Positions 28,304-37,204 of a stretch of 64,000 bases of DNA are shown in pieces. Both the position numbers and the translations under genes were made by a program. The stretch covers positions 2,604,001-2,668,000 of the forward strand of contig NZ_CP015910.2 of assembly GCF_001676785.2 (NCBI RefSeq), given 5' to 3'. Numbering within the stretch: the first letter of the stretch is position 1; every line of letters begins with the position of its first letter. Source of the DNA: Brachyspira hyodysenteriae ATCC 27164. Lineage in GTDB: Bacteria; Spirochaetota; Brachyspiria; Brachyspirales; Brachyspiraceae. The notes under the pieces were generated by a model. It had not been told where the DNA came from, searched no databases, and was given only the letters and a program-made list of their open reading frames with translations.

Positions 28304-29338
28304 ATGTTAAAATTAAAAGATCTTATAAATAAAAAAGGTTATTTTATAATAGCTGAAGCCGGATGCAACCATGAAGGCGATTTAAATACGGCAATAAAAC
28401 TTATTCAGGAAGCAGCCAAATCCGGTGCTGATGCTGTGAAATTTCAAAGCTTTACACAAAAAACTTTATTTGCAGCTAAAGAATATACTAAGGCTTTAAA
28501 ATTAAAAGATGATGCCTTAGAAAATGTTGATAATATCATATTAAAAAAAGAATGGTATGAACCTCTAATAAAAGAAGCTAAAAAAAATAAAATCATATTT
28601 ATAACAACTCCTTTTTCTATAGATTCTGTAAATGACATTGTTTCATATGATATACCTATAATAAAAATAGCATCATGCGATATAGACAATATACCTTTGC
28701 TTGAAGCTGTTGCTAAAACTCAAAAACCTGTAATACTTTCAACAGGACTTGCTTTAAATAAAGATATTAAAGAAGCCTTAAAAATATTAAAAAAGAATGA
28801 AGTAGCATTATTACATTGCTCTGTAGAATACCCTACTCCATTGGAAAATGCAAGACTTAATAGAATATCTGTAATGAATAAGCTATTCAAAAATAATATA
28901 ATAGGATATTCAGATCATACAATAGGTATTGAGGCTCCTATTATAGCTATTTCTTTAGGTGCTAAAATAATAGAAAAACATTTCACTGTAACACCTGAAA
29001 AAGAAACAGGAGATCATATCATAAGTTTAGAAACAAATGCTATGTCTGAAATGATAAAATCTATTGATAAAACATTAACTATGCTTGGAGGAAGTACTGC
29101 AAGTAAAAAAGAACATGTATTAAGCAAACAAGAGAAAAAAGAGCTTGTATATGCTAAAAGAGGTATTTATTTAAGTCATGCTATGCTTAAAGGAGAGATA
29201 ATCACAGAAAAAGATTTAATTGCTCTAAGACCTTGTGTGGGAATACCTGCTAAATATTATAATAAGGTTTTAGGTATGAAATTAAAAGTTGATAAAAAAT
29301 CAAATACTGCTTTAAGTTTTAAAGATTTAAAAAAATAA
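28304..29338 (+). CDS. NeuB-family nonulosonic acid synthase
   Basis: 344 residues. The N-terminal TIM barrel starts IIAEAGCNHEGDLNTAIKLI and includes GADAVKFQSF, IKIASCDIDNIPLL, LLHCSVEYPTP and IIEKHFTV. A C-terminal SAF (antifreeze-like) domain follows (about 285-344: RGIYLSHAMLKGEIITEKDL). The family condenses PEP with an N-acetylhexosamine to make sialic, legionaminic or pseudaminic acid; the sequence does not decide which. No other nonulosonate genes (neuA, neuC, pseB) adjoin it. Flagellin or lipooligosaccharide modification is the likely use, by inference. Confidence 0.85.
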   Translation: MLKLKDLINKKGYFIIAEAGCNHEGDLNTAIKLIQEAAKSGADAVKFQSFTQKTLFAAKEYTKALKLKDDALENVDNIILKKEWYEPLIKEAKKNKIIFITTPFSIDSVNDIVSYDIPIIKIASCDIDNIPLLEAVAKTQKPVILSTGLALNKDIKEALKILKKNEVALLHCSVEYPTPLENARLNRISVMNKLFKNNIIGYSDHTIGIEAPIIAISLGAKIIEKHFTVTPEKETGDHIISLETNAMSEMIKSIDKTLTMLGGSTASKKEHVLSKQEKKELVYAKRGIYLSHAMLKGEIITEKDLIALRPCVGIPAKYYNKVLGMKLKVDKKSNTALSFKDLKK

Positions 29339-29639
29339 CTTGAAATAAAAAATATTTTATGATAAAGTTTATATCGAAATAAGGAATGAGGTCTCCTTAA
29401 ATTATTTAATTAATTTATTAAATAATTAAACCGCTTATATTTATTTTTTTATATAAAAGCTGATGACTTCTGCAAATTTTTATGATTTTTTATGATTATT
29501 AAAGAATAAATAAAAATCTTTAATAATTAATATATGGATTTGCAGATTCAGTTTTTATATTTTTTTTTCAACTAATAATAATCTAATAATTCATATACTC
29601 ATAAAAAATCAAATACTAATAAAAAAGGATTATATATTT
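29339..29639. repeat. intergenic region with stacked inverted repeats
   Basis: No gene is seen. AATTATTTAAT (29400-29410) and ATTAAATAATT (29417-29427) form an 11-bp inverted repeat. A larger nested structure spans 29469-29546: outer arms TCTGCAAAT / ATTTGCAGA (29469-29477, 29538-29546) enclose inner arms ATTATTAAAGA / TCTTTAATAAT (29495-29505, 29517-29527). No clear T-run follows, so a simple terminator is not certain. Confidence 0.55.
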
Positions 29640-30830
29640 ATGCTTCTCAGTTTAGCTTTGATATTTTTATGCGGAATGATACTCGGAAAAATATTCTCAA
29701 CTTTAAAACTTCCTTCTCTTTTAGGACTTATAATCACAGGTATAATACTAGGTCCATACTGCTTTAATTTGCTTGATAATTCAATACTTTCAATATCAGC
29801 AGATTTAAGAGAATTAGCACTAATAATAATATTAACACGTGCCGGACTTAATCTTGATATAGAAGATTTAAAAAAGGTAGGTAGACCTGCAATACTTATG
29901 TGCTTTGTTCCTGCAACATTTGAAATAATAGGAATGATTTTAGTGGCTCCAAAACTTTTTGATATAAGTTTATTGGATGCTGCTTTAATGGGTTCTGTTG
30001 TTGCTGCTGTATCCCCTGCTGTGCTTGTACCTAAGATGCTTAAACTCATAGATGAAAAATACGGTACTAATAAAAGCATACCTCAATTACTAATGGCAGG
30101 AGCTTCCGTTGATGATATATTTGTAATAGTATTATTTACATCTTTTACTTCTCTTGTAAAAGGAGGAAGTATATCCTATCTTGATTTTATAAAAATACCT
30201 ACTTCAATTATATTTGGGCTTTTGTTGGGAATTATTATTGGTTTTATATTATCTAAATTCTTTACTAGATTTCATATAAGAGACAGTGCTAAAGTAGTGA
30301 TAATACTAAGCATATCATTTATACTTATAAGCATAGAAAATTCAATATCAAATTTATTCGGCGGTATTATAGGAATATCAGGACTTTTAGCCGTTATGAG
30401 TATAGGAGTATATCTAAAAAAATCAAAAGAAGAATTATCAAAAAGACTTTCTTTAAAATATTCTAAACTTTGGGTAGCTGCTGAAATTATGCTTTTCGTA
30501 CTTGTAGGTGCTGCTGTAAATATTAATTATGCTATGAAAGCAGGTGCATTAGGAATTATATTGATATTTGCTGTTTTGATATTCAGAATGTTTGGGGTGC
30601 TTGTATCATTAATAAAAACTAAACTAAATAAAAAAGAGAGAATATTTAGTATGATAGCATATTGTCCTAAAGCAACAGTTCAGGCTGCAATAGGTTCAAT
30701 TCCTTTATCATTAGGTTTTGCTTCAGGAGAGATTATACTTGTTATAGCAGTTCTTGCCATACTTATAACAGCCCCATTAGGAGCTTTTGCCATAGATGCT
30801 GCCTATAAAAAATTATTAGTGCATGAATAA
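29640..30830 (+). CDS. cation/proton antiporter (CPA2/Kef-type)
   Basis: 396 residues of almost continuous membrane helices (about 11-12). The pattern LGKIFSTLKLPSLLGLIITGIILGP at the N-terminus, LAILLTRAGLNLD-type segment near 65, and GASVDDIFVIVLF near 155, with the paired-Asp ion site, fit the NhaP/Kef (PF00999) fold. It exchanges Na+ or K+ for protons across the inner membrane. There is no C-terminal TrkA-N regulatory domain. The ion is not determinable. Confidence 0.86.
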   Translation: MLLSLALIFLCGMILGKIFSTLKLPSLLGLIITGIILGPYCFNLLDNSILSISADLRELALIIILTRAGLNLDIEDLKKVGRPAILMCFVPATFEIIGMILVAPKLFDISLLDAALMGSVVAAVSPAVLVPKMLKLIDEKYGTNKSIPQLLMAGASVDDIFVIVLFTSFTSLVKGGSISYLDFIKIPTSIIFGLLLGIIIGFILSKFFTRFHIRDSAKVVIILSISFILISIENSISNLFGGIIGISGLLAVMSIGVYLKKSKEELSKRLSLKYSKLWVAAEIMLFVLVGAAVNINYAMKAGALGIILIFAVLIFRMFGVLVSLIKTKLNKKERIFSMIAYCPKATVQAAIGSIPLSLGFASGEIILVIAVLAILITAPLGAFAIDAAYKKLLVHE

Positions 30831-30879
30831 ATTAATAATATATACTAAAAAATTTTTAAGTTTGTCAATTTTTTTATTC

Positions 30880-31090
30880 AACTTTTTCTCGCCGCAAAAA
30901 ATTGCTGCCGCAGGCACGCTTCGCGAAAGTGCAAGTATAAAATTAGTACTAAATAATACTAATTTTTTCTTACATGTAAGATAAAATATTAAATTTAAGA
31001 TAAAATATAGCCTTTTTGCTTCTCGCCGCAGGCGGGCTTCGCCTGTGGCAACAAAAGAAGTGGGGTGCGGGGCAAAGCCTTGCAAATATT
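30880..31090. repeat. GC-rich REP-like intergenic element
   Basis: Within the convergent gap between the antiporter (+) and the RND pump (-) two GC-rich hairpins stand out. One is CTCGCCGCA with GCACGCTTCGCGAAAGTGC (30914-30932). The other has a 10-bp stem GCCGCAGGCG / CGCCTGTGGC (31025-31034, 31040-31049) with one G-U pair. GTGGGGTGCGGGGCAAAGCC follows at 31061-31080. An open frame across it on the minus strand is a by-product, not a gene. Confidence 0.7.
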
Positions 31091-31148
31091 TTAAATTTAA
31101 AAAATTTATTTTTGACAAAATGTAGTTATTTAGGTATATACTAAAAAA

Positions 31149-31189
31149 TAATTAAGGGTTTGCATTTTAATAAAAAATCAAACCCTTAA
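31149..31189 (-). terminator. terminator of the RND pump gene
   Basis: An 11-bp stem TTAAGGGTTTG / CAAACCCTTAA (31152-31162, 31179-31189) with a T-rich tail (TTATTTTTTAG) on the minus-strand side, 17 bases past the pump's stop. Confidence 0.85.
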
Positions 31190-31205
31190 CATATATTATA
31201 AAAAA

Positions 31206-34200
31206 CTATTTTCCTGTAACATTTATAGTATCATAATTAGAGAAATCATTTTTACTTTCTAAATCTTTTTTCTCATAATCTTTTAGAGGTATTTTATTTC
31301 TTATAGCAGCATAAACAGTAGGCACTATTATAAGAGTAAATGCTGTTGAAACTAAAAGCCCACCTAGTATAGCAATAGATAAAGGCTGATACATCTCATT
31401 TCCGCTTCCTCCAGATAATGCCATAGGTAAAAGTCCTAATATAGTTGTAAGCGTTGTCATAAGTACAGGTCTTAATCTCCTAGGTCCTGATTCTAATGCT
31501 GCTTCATCTCCATTAATATTTTTTTCATGCATAAGCTGATTCATATAATCTATAAGTACAATACCATTATTTACTACAATACCAATCAAAACAATAAATC
31601 CTATTCCGCTGTATACGCTTAAAGTTTGTCTTCCTATAAATAATGCTAATAAAGAACCGGCGAAACCAAATGGTATTGCTAATGCTATAACGAAAGGAGC
31701 AATAAAAGATTCAAACTGGCTTGCCATTATCGCATAAACTAAAACTAATGCTAATATAAAAGCTTGAATAAGCTGTAAAAATGCTTCTTTCATATCCTCA
31801 AAATCTCCGGCATAATTAATAGTAAATCCTGAAGGAAGAAATACTTTTGATGAAATATTTTCCTGAACATCCTGCATTATTTCGCTTAATGCTCTATTAT
31901 AAGCTGATGCTTTTATAGTTGTTATTCTTGTACTGTCTTTTCTTTCTATTTCTGTAGGTCCATAGCTTTTCTCTACAGTTGCTATTGATGATATAGGTAC
32001 TATTCCTGCTGTTGTAGGTATCATAAGTCTTGATATATCATCTATTTTTAATCTGTCGGGCTCACCTAACTGAACATTAACATCTATATCTGTAACATCC
32101 GAATTAGCAGGAGTCATAGTTGTAGCTGTTGTACCTGCAAAACTTGTTTTAATGATATTTGCTATAGTATTTACATTAATACCCATTTTAGCTGCTATCT
32201 CTCTATTAACATATATTTTAAGTTCAGGATTAGAATCATCTCTTGTAAGTCTTGGCTCTCTTATGCCTTCTATACTTGATATTGCATTTATTATATTATT
32301 TGCTATCTCTGTAGACTTATCTAAATCATCTCCTACAAGTTCAATTTCTATTTCCTGTCCTCCTGTTCCTCCATCTCTTCCGCCGCCGCCTATAGCAGAA
32401 GTAGTTATTGCTGATATATTAATTTGAGCCGGATATGATACTAATGCATTTCTTGTTATCTCTATATATTCATCAACAGATAGTTTTCTTCCTTCACTTT
32501 TTTCTCTAAGCTGCACTCTTATTTCTGCGGCATTCTCTTCAGAACCTGATTTTACTCTAGACTGCATTCTGTCAAAATCCTCTCCTATAGCATCCTGTAT
32601 ATTGCCTTCCATTCTTGTAATGAAAGCCTGTGTTTGTTCTGATTTAGTACCTACGGGCATTTTTACTTCTATTTTAAATTGTCCTTCATCCGAAGTAGGA
32701 AATCCTTCTTTACCTATAAAAATTAAACCTAATATTATTATTACAAATACTACTGATAATGAAGAGATAAATACTTTCTTTTTATTTTTTATAGAATAGC
32801 TTAATAAATTAGAATATAAGTTATTAATTTTGCTATGGAATTTATCATTAACAAAATTTTCTATAGGTATTAAAAATTTAGTTTTCTTATTTGTTACAAG
32901 TCTAGCACCAAGCATAGGAACTATTGTAAGAGCAACGAATAAAGAACCTATCATTGAAACTGTAACTGTAATACATAAATCTCTAAATAATTGTCCTGTT
33001 TGTCCTTCAACGAAAAGGAAAGGTAAGAATACCGCTATAGTTGTAAGAGTAGAAGCAGATATTGCAAGAGCCACTGTAGAAGTACCATTTATAGCTGATG
33101 AATATTTACCATATCCATTATTTCGATAATAAAATATATTTTCCAAAACTACAATGGAGTTATCAACCATCATACCAATACCTAAAACAAGCCCTGATAA
33201 TGATATGATATTCAAAGTTATTCCCATAAAATACATCAATGTAAATGTAATGATAATAGATATAGGAATTGAAACTGCTATTATAGAAACTGTTTTTACA
33301 TTCCATAAATAAAGCATTAATATTATAACAGCAAATAATCCTCCCTGCCAAGCTGTATCTAATACTCCGTTTATAGCTTCATTTACATTATCAGCACTAT
33401 TAAATAATATTTCATATTCTACGCCTTCAGGAAGATTAAGATTAGCTAATTGTCTTTTTACTGCTTTTGATACATTAACAGAATTTCCGCCTGATTCTTT
33501 ATTAACTGATACTGATATTGCAGGCATTCCATTGATTTTTACTATCTCAGAGTCATCGCTGTAGCCCTGATAAACTCTTCCTATATCTTTTAATTTTATA
33601 GGAGTATCATTTGTTTTTAAAGCCACAACAGTATTTTCAATATCTTCCGGAGTGGTAAACTCTCCCATAGTTCTTAGAGTATATTTATAAACTCCTTCAT
33701 AAGTATCACCGCCTGATAGATTCTGATTTTCTGATGATAAAAGAGAAACTATACTGTTAATATCTATTCCATAAGCATGAAGTCTATTTAAAACTAAATC
33801 GACTTTCATCTCAGTTTTAAGTCCGCCTCTTATTTCTGCCCTTGCTACTCCTGAAGCCTGTTCTATTTTATTTAATATCTGATTATCTATTAATGTATAT
33901 AATGCTCCTAAATTATCTGTACCGAAAAAGGCTATTTCCATAATAGGAGTCATATCTGTAGAAAACTTAAGTACTGTAGGGCTGTCAGCATCATCTGGAA
34001 GCGAATTTTTTATTCCGTCTATAGCCTCTCTTACATCTGCTGTAGCAACTGCTAAATCTGTACCCCAATTAAATTCTATAAATACGCTTGACTTACCTTC
34101 CTCTGAAGTGGAAGTTATTGTATTAATATCGCTTACTGTGGCAACTGCATTTTCAACTATTCTTGTAACTGATTTTTCTACTTCTTCAGGTCCTGCATTC

Positions 34201-34367
34201 TCATACTCTGTACTTACTGTTATATAGGGAAGCTCCATATCCGGTAAAAAATCAACTGCTAATTTACTTAAACTTACAAACCCTAATATCAATACTGCTA
34301 TCATACACATAAAAACCGCTACGGGTCTTTTTACTACTAATTCTATAAAATTTCTCATTCTCTTCAC
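31206..34367 (-). CDS. RND efflux pump inner-membrane transporter (AcrB/HAE1 family)
   Basis: 1053 residues, standard for AcrB-type pumps. The N-terminus VVKRPVAVFMCMIAVLILGF starts TM1; LAVDFLPDMELPYITV, the TM2-6 block (about 335-480, with the helix-4 segment LVLGIGMMVDNSIVVLENI carrying the proton-relay acidic residues) and the second TM block (865-1035, with GIVVNNGIVLIDYMN) are clear. It would export hydrophobic compounds or envelope components by proton antiport. No membrane-fusion protein or TolC gene adjoins. Its promoter matches the ECF-sigma promoters of the neighbouring stress operon (see 34411-34440). Confidence 0.94.
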   Translation of the reverse strand: MKRMRNFIELVVKRPVAVFMCMIAVLILGFVSLSKLAVDFLPDMELPYITVSTEYENAGPEEVEKSVTRIVENAVATVSDINTITSTSEEGKSSVFIEFNWGTDLAVATADVREAIDGIKNSLPDDADSPTVLKFSTDMTPIMEIAFFGTDNLGALYTLIDNQILNKIEQASGVARAEIRGGLKTEMKVDLVLNRLHAYGIDINSIVSLLSSENQNLSGGDTYEGVYKYTLRTMGEFTTPEDIENTVVALKTNDTPIKLKDIGRVYQGYSDDSEIVKINGMPAISVSVNKESGGNSVNVSKAVKRQLANLNLPEGVEYEILFNSADNVNEAINGVLDTAWQGGLFAVIILMLYLWNVKTVSIIAVSIPISIIITFTLMYFMGITLNIISLSGLVLGIGMMVDNSIVVLENIFYYRNNGYGKYSSAINGTSTVALAISASTLTTIAVFLPFLFVEGQTGQLFRDLCITVTVSMIGSLFVALTIVPMLGARLVTNKKTKFLIPIENFVNDKFHSKINNLYSNLLSYSIKNKKKVFISSLSVVFVIIILGLIFIGKEGFPTSDEGQFKIEVKMPVGTKSEQTQAFITRMEGNIQDAIGEDFDRMQSRVKSGSEENAAEIRVQLREKSEGRKLSVDEYIEITRNALVSYPAQINISAITTSAIGGGGRDGGTGGQEIEIELVGDDLDKSTEIANNIINAISSIEGIREPRLTRDDSNPELKIYVNREIAAKMGINVNTIANIIKTSFAGTTATTMTPANSDVTDIDVNVQLGEPDRLKIDDISRLMIPTTAGIVPISSIATVEKSYGPTEIERKDSTRITTIKASAYNRALSEIMQDVQENISSKVFLPSGFTINYAGDFEDMKEAFLQLIQAFILALVLVYAIMASQFESFIAPFVIALAIPFGFAGSLLALFIGRQTLSVYSGIGFIVLIGIVVNNGIVLIDYMNQLMHEKNINGDEAALESGPRRLRPVLMTTLTTILGLLPMALSGGSGNEMYQPLSIAILGGLLVSTAFTLIIVPTVYAAIRNKIPLKDYEKKDLESKNDFSNYDTINVTGK

Positions 34368-34410
34368 CCTGCCTTTTATATAGCATACTATATATATTAA
34401 ACTCTTTATT

Positions 34411-34440
34411 TTAGACGAATAATTCTAAAAAAAGTTTCAA
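34411..34440 (-). promoter_or_regulatory. candidate ECF sigma promoter of the RND pump
   Basis: On the minus strand TTGAAACTTTTT is followed by TCGTCTAAAA; 16 bases lie between the C of GAAAC (34434) and CGTC (34417-34414). The same two blocks with 16 or 17 bases of spacing precede both Spy-like genes at 35640 and 36101. The -10 block ends 43 bases before the pump's start codon. Confidence 0.7.
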
Positions 34441-34471
34441 TATAAACTATTTTTTTATCAATATAATTATT

Positions 34472-35554
34472 TTATTTTTCAAAAGATTCTAATTCATTAC
34501 ATAATTTTATAAAATCTTCATAAACTTTTATAGACTGCAAATATCTTAAATCTATCATATATCCTGAATCAATATGCTTAAAAAACTCAGCATCCCAAAG
34601 TTCTGTTTCAATAAAACCTTTTTTATAATCATATTTATAAGGTTCAAATTTAAACATGTAGGTTCTAAAATATTTAACTTTAGCAAAACATAATTTATAT
34701 ATTCTGAATAATATACCTATAGAATCATTCCTATTCAAAAATTTGTCAGTAAATATTAATGTTTTATGAGAGTTTTCTTTTTCCTGATACCAAGAATCTC
34801 CCTCTTTGATAAGATCATATTTTTTTATTATATTTTCTTTGTCAGCGGTATAGAGAGAAGTAAAATCATAATCATATACTACTTCTTTATGAATGAAATC
34901 TATACAATCGCATGCTATATAAAAATAACTGTTCATATCATCTGCTTTAATTTTTATCATTATAGAATATTTACCGTTAATAACATTTTTATATTTTTTA
35001 ATTACTTCTTCAATTTCATCATTACTGCATAAATGAAATATATCATATTCATTTGGACATGCATTAAAATACTTTGAGCATTGCACAAAAGATGCATTTT
35101 TAAAAATAATCTCAACAATATGACTGCAGCTTAAATCATTTCCGCCTACTATATGCAAGTTTTCATTATAATTAGAAATCATAAAATCAAGCCACATATT
35201 ATTTTTTATTGATTTATTTATATTTTCTATCTTCTCTTTTGCTGTCAATATATTAATTTCATCTATATAATTTTGAAATTCTTTTTCCATATATTTAAAA
35301 TTTGTAAAAGCTACCTTATCATCATGCATAAGTACTTTTATACATATAGCATCATTATATGATATATAAAATAAATATTTTTTTTCATCGTTAAATAATA
35401 AAAAACCTTCATCTGATTGCTCTATTTTAGCATTTATTTTTGATTTTATATGTTTCATAAGTGAAAACATTGCATTTTCATCATTACTTTTATTATCATA
35501 AAGAAGTTTTATTGTTTTTGATTTACTGTCTAAAAAAACTATTTTATACATCAT
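34472..35554 (-). CDS. hypothetical protein, 360 residues
   Basis: I recognise no family. The protein is soluble-looking: no signal peptide, no membrane segment, rich in Lys, Ile, Asn, Asp and aromatic residues (many Tyr/Phe). It contains five or six cysteines scattered in the middle (such as CSHIVEI, CSKYFNACPNEY). Start is ATG at 35554 or the next codon. It ends 104 bases before the pump gene, which has its own promoter, and is divergent from the ECF operon at 35700. Composition matches its neighbours, so nothing marks it as foreign. Association with the pump or stress operon is possible from position only. Confidence 0.6.
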   Translation of the reverse strand: MMYKIVFLDSKSKTIKLLYDNKSNDENAMFSLMKHIKSKINAKIEQSDEGFLLFNDEKKYLFYISYNDAICIKVLMHDDKVAFTNFKYMEKEFQNYIDEINILTAKEKIENINKSIKNNMWLDFMISNYNENLHIVGGNDLSCSHIVEIIFKNASFVQCSKYFNACPNEYDIFHLCSNDEIEEVIKKYKNVINGKYSIMIKIKADDMNSYFYIACDCIDFIHKEVVYDYDFTSLYTADKENIIKKYDLIKEGDSWYQEKENSHKTLIFTDKFLNRNDSIGILFRIYKLCFAKVKYFRTYMFKFEPYKYDYKKGFIETELWDAEFFKHIDSGYMIDLRYLQSIKVYEDFIKLCNELESFEK

Positions 35555-35639
35555 TATACCCTATTATATAAAAATACATTAATTTCATTATAATATAAAT
35601 ATTTTATTTTTTAAAGTGTGAAAAGATAAAATCATTTTA

Positions 35640-35670
35640 GGAACTTTTTAATAATTCATTCGTCTAAAAG
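35640..35670 (+). promoter_or_regulatory. candidate ECF sigma promoter A
   Basis: GGAACTTTTT (35640-35649) and TCGTCTAAAAG (35660-35670), with 16 bases between GGAAC and CGTC; the start codon of the first Spy-like gene is 33 bases past the -10 block. GGAAC with CGTC/TCTAA is the classic form of ECF sigma -35/-10 pairs. Confidence 0.75.
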
Positions 35671-35699
35671 AGAAATAATCAAATTAAGAGGTTCATATT

Positions 35700-36098
35700 A
35701 TGAAAAAAATAATGATTATTGCAATATTAATTTTTAATATATATAATTTATATGCCGATGAACATTTTATAATAAATGATTCTTCTATAAAAGTATTAAC
35801 TGATGCCGGAGTAGATATAAGCTTAGAAAAAAAATACACTATAAATTCAATCACAAAAAAATACTTAAAAGATGCTAGAAAGATTTTATCTGAAATAAAC
35901 GAAATCAATATAAAAATAAATGATGAGTTTAAAAAAGAAAATGTGGATTTAGGCAGTGTAAAACAGTTAATATTTGAAAAAAAGGCTAAGGAAGCTGACT
36001 TTGATTATACTATAATGTCATGCGACTTGGACATATTGTCATTATTTTCAGATAATGAGATAAAAAAGATAAAATATTATATTATTTTTAAAAAATAG
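35700..36098 (+). CDS. periplasmic Spy-like protein, degenerate paralogue
   Basis: 132 residues with a signal peptide (MKKIMIIAILIFNIYNLYAD). The rest is helical and charged. Its C-terminal part (GSVKQLIFEKKAKEADFDYT, then CDLDILSLFSDNEIKKIK) aligns with the end of the next gene product (AIKELIKQKKEQEALRDYLR, then DLDIIAVLTPEQKAQLN), so the two are paralogues, but the LTxxQ motif is lost here. I infer a periplasmic sensor or chaperone of the Spy/CpxP/CnrX type. It has its own ECF-type promoter and lies 82 bases before the second paralogue. Confidence 0.65.
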   Translation: MKKIMIIAILIFNIYNLYADEHFIINDSSIKVLTDAGVDISLEKKYTINSITKKYLKDARKILSEINEINIKINDEFKKENVDLGSVKQLIFEKKAKEADFDYTIMSCDLDILSLFSDNEIKKIKYYIIFKK

Positions 36099-36100
36099 CG

Positions 36101-36130
36101 GGAACTTTTTATATAGTAATTTCGTCTAAT
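36101..36130 (+). promoter_or_regulatory. candidate ECF sigma promoter B
   Basis: GGAACTTTTT (36101-36110) and TCGTCTAAT (36122-36130), with 17 bases between GGAAC and CGTC, nearly identical to promoter A. It starts just 2 bases after the stop of the upstream gene and 51 bases before the next start, so it would drive the Spy-like gene, sigma and anti-sigma. Confidence 0.75.
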
Positions 36131-36180
36131 AAGGAAAAGATAATATAATATTGAAAGTTATGGAGTGATAAGGAGAGTTT

Positions 36181-36639
36181 ATGAATAAAATATTTTATAC
36201 TGTATCTTTGATATTATTATTATCTTTTTCAATTTTTGCACAGCCTGGTCCTAAAGGTCCTGGTCCTCATGGCCCTGGATATGGAAGAAATAGAAGAGGC
36301 GGAGAATTTGATAAAAGATTAGGACATGATCCTTTACAGTTTTTTAGAAAAATTGGTATAACTCTAACTGATGAACAGGCTGAAAGAATGTATGATATAG
36401 CCATAAAATTCATTACAGAAGAAGAACCTATCAGATTAGAAATAGAAAGAATAGAAAACAGCATAAGATTGGAGTTAATGAAAGACAATACTGATAGAAA
36501 TGCTATTAAAGAGCTGATAAAGCAGAAAAAAGAACAAGAGGCTTTGAGAGATTATTTAAGGATAGTTAGAGATTTGGATATTATAGCCGTTCTTACTCCA
36601 GAGCAAAAAGCTCAGCTAAATAGTTGTATGATGAGATAG
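36181..36639 (+). CDS. Spy/CpxP-family periplasmic protein
   Basis: 152 residues: signal peptide (to FAQ, residue 20), then a Gly/Pro/His stretch (PGPKGPGPHGPGYGRNRRGG), then helices with the two LTxxQ motifs of the Spy/CpxP fold (ITLTDEQAERM, about 60; VLTPEQKAQL, about 140). Relatives act as periplasmic chaperones or as metal sensors paired with ECF sigma factors (CnrX type). The His/Gly-rich start could bind metal, but this is inference. It precedes the sigma gene by 19 bases. Confidence 0.8.
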   Translation: MNKIFYTVSLILLLSFSIFAQPGPKGPGPHGPGYGRNRRGGEFDKRLGHDPLQFFRKIGITLTDEQAERMYDIAIKFITEEEPIRLEIERIENSIRLELMKDNTDRNAIKELIKQKKEQEALRDYLRIVRDLDIIAVLTPEQKAQLNSCMMR

Positions 36640-36658
36640 GAATTTTATAAGGATAAAT

Positions 36659-37204
36659 ATGAGCAGTGCTATGGCTTATGAAGATAATATAGATGCATTC
36701 AAAACAGGTAATGAGGAAGCTTACAAAGAGCTTATAGAAATGTATAAAAAACCATTATTCAATTTGGTTTATTCTATCATTTCTAATAAAGATGAAGCTG
36801 AAGAGATTGTGCAGGATGTTTTTGTAAGTTTTTATATAAAAAGAGAAAGTTTTGAAGGAAGAAGTAAAATATATACTTGGCTTTACAGAGTTTCTTTTAA
36901 CAGGGCTGTTGATCATATAAGAAAAAAAGAAAGAGAAAAAAAATACAGATTAAAAGAATATAGAAATTCTGAAGTACAGGAATCAGGAAATGATGACAGC
37001 ATACATAAAATAATATTAGCCGAAGCTTTGGAAAAATTGGAAGATGATTTCAGAATTCCGCTTATGATGGCTGAATATGAAAATTATTCTTACAATGAAA
37101 TATCTGAAAAATTAGATCTGCCGGTTAATACTGTCAGAACTAGGATATTCAGAGCTAGAAAAAAACTTCTATCTATTATGAAAAAAATGGGGGTGAGCTT
37201 ATGA
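36659..37204 (+). CDS. ECF-family RNA polymerase sigma factor
   Basis: 181 residues. Region 2: EAYKELIEMYKKPLFNLVYSIISNKDEAEEIVQDVF and YTWLYRVSFNRAVDHIRKKE; region 4: DFRIPLMMAEYENYSYNEISEKLDLPVNTVRTRIFRARKKL, the helix-turn-helix that reads the -35 box. No region 3, as expected for ECF factors. AAGGA lies 5 bases before the ATG. The stop overlaps the anti-sigma start (ATGA), so production is coupled. I infer that it recognises the GAAC-TTTTT/CGTCTAA promoters at 35640, 36101 and 34440. Confidence 0.92.
   Translation: MSSAMAYEDNIDAFKTGNEEAYKELIEMYKKPLFNLVYSIISNKDEAEEIVQDVFVSFYIKRESFEGRSKIYTWLYRVSFNRAVDHIRKKEREKKYRLKEYRNSEVQESGNDDSIHKIILAEALEKLEDDFRIPLMMAEYENYSYNEISEKLDLPVNTVRTRIFRARKKLLSIMKKMGVSL

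Noticed and set aside
30816..31118. 100-residue open frame on the minus strand
   Set aside because: It runs through the GC-rich hairpin repeat and its translation (for example TGEARLRREAKRLYF) is simply the repeat read as protein. No ribosome-binding site or family match.
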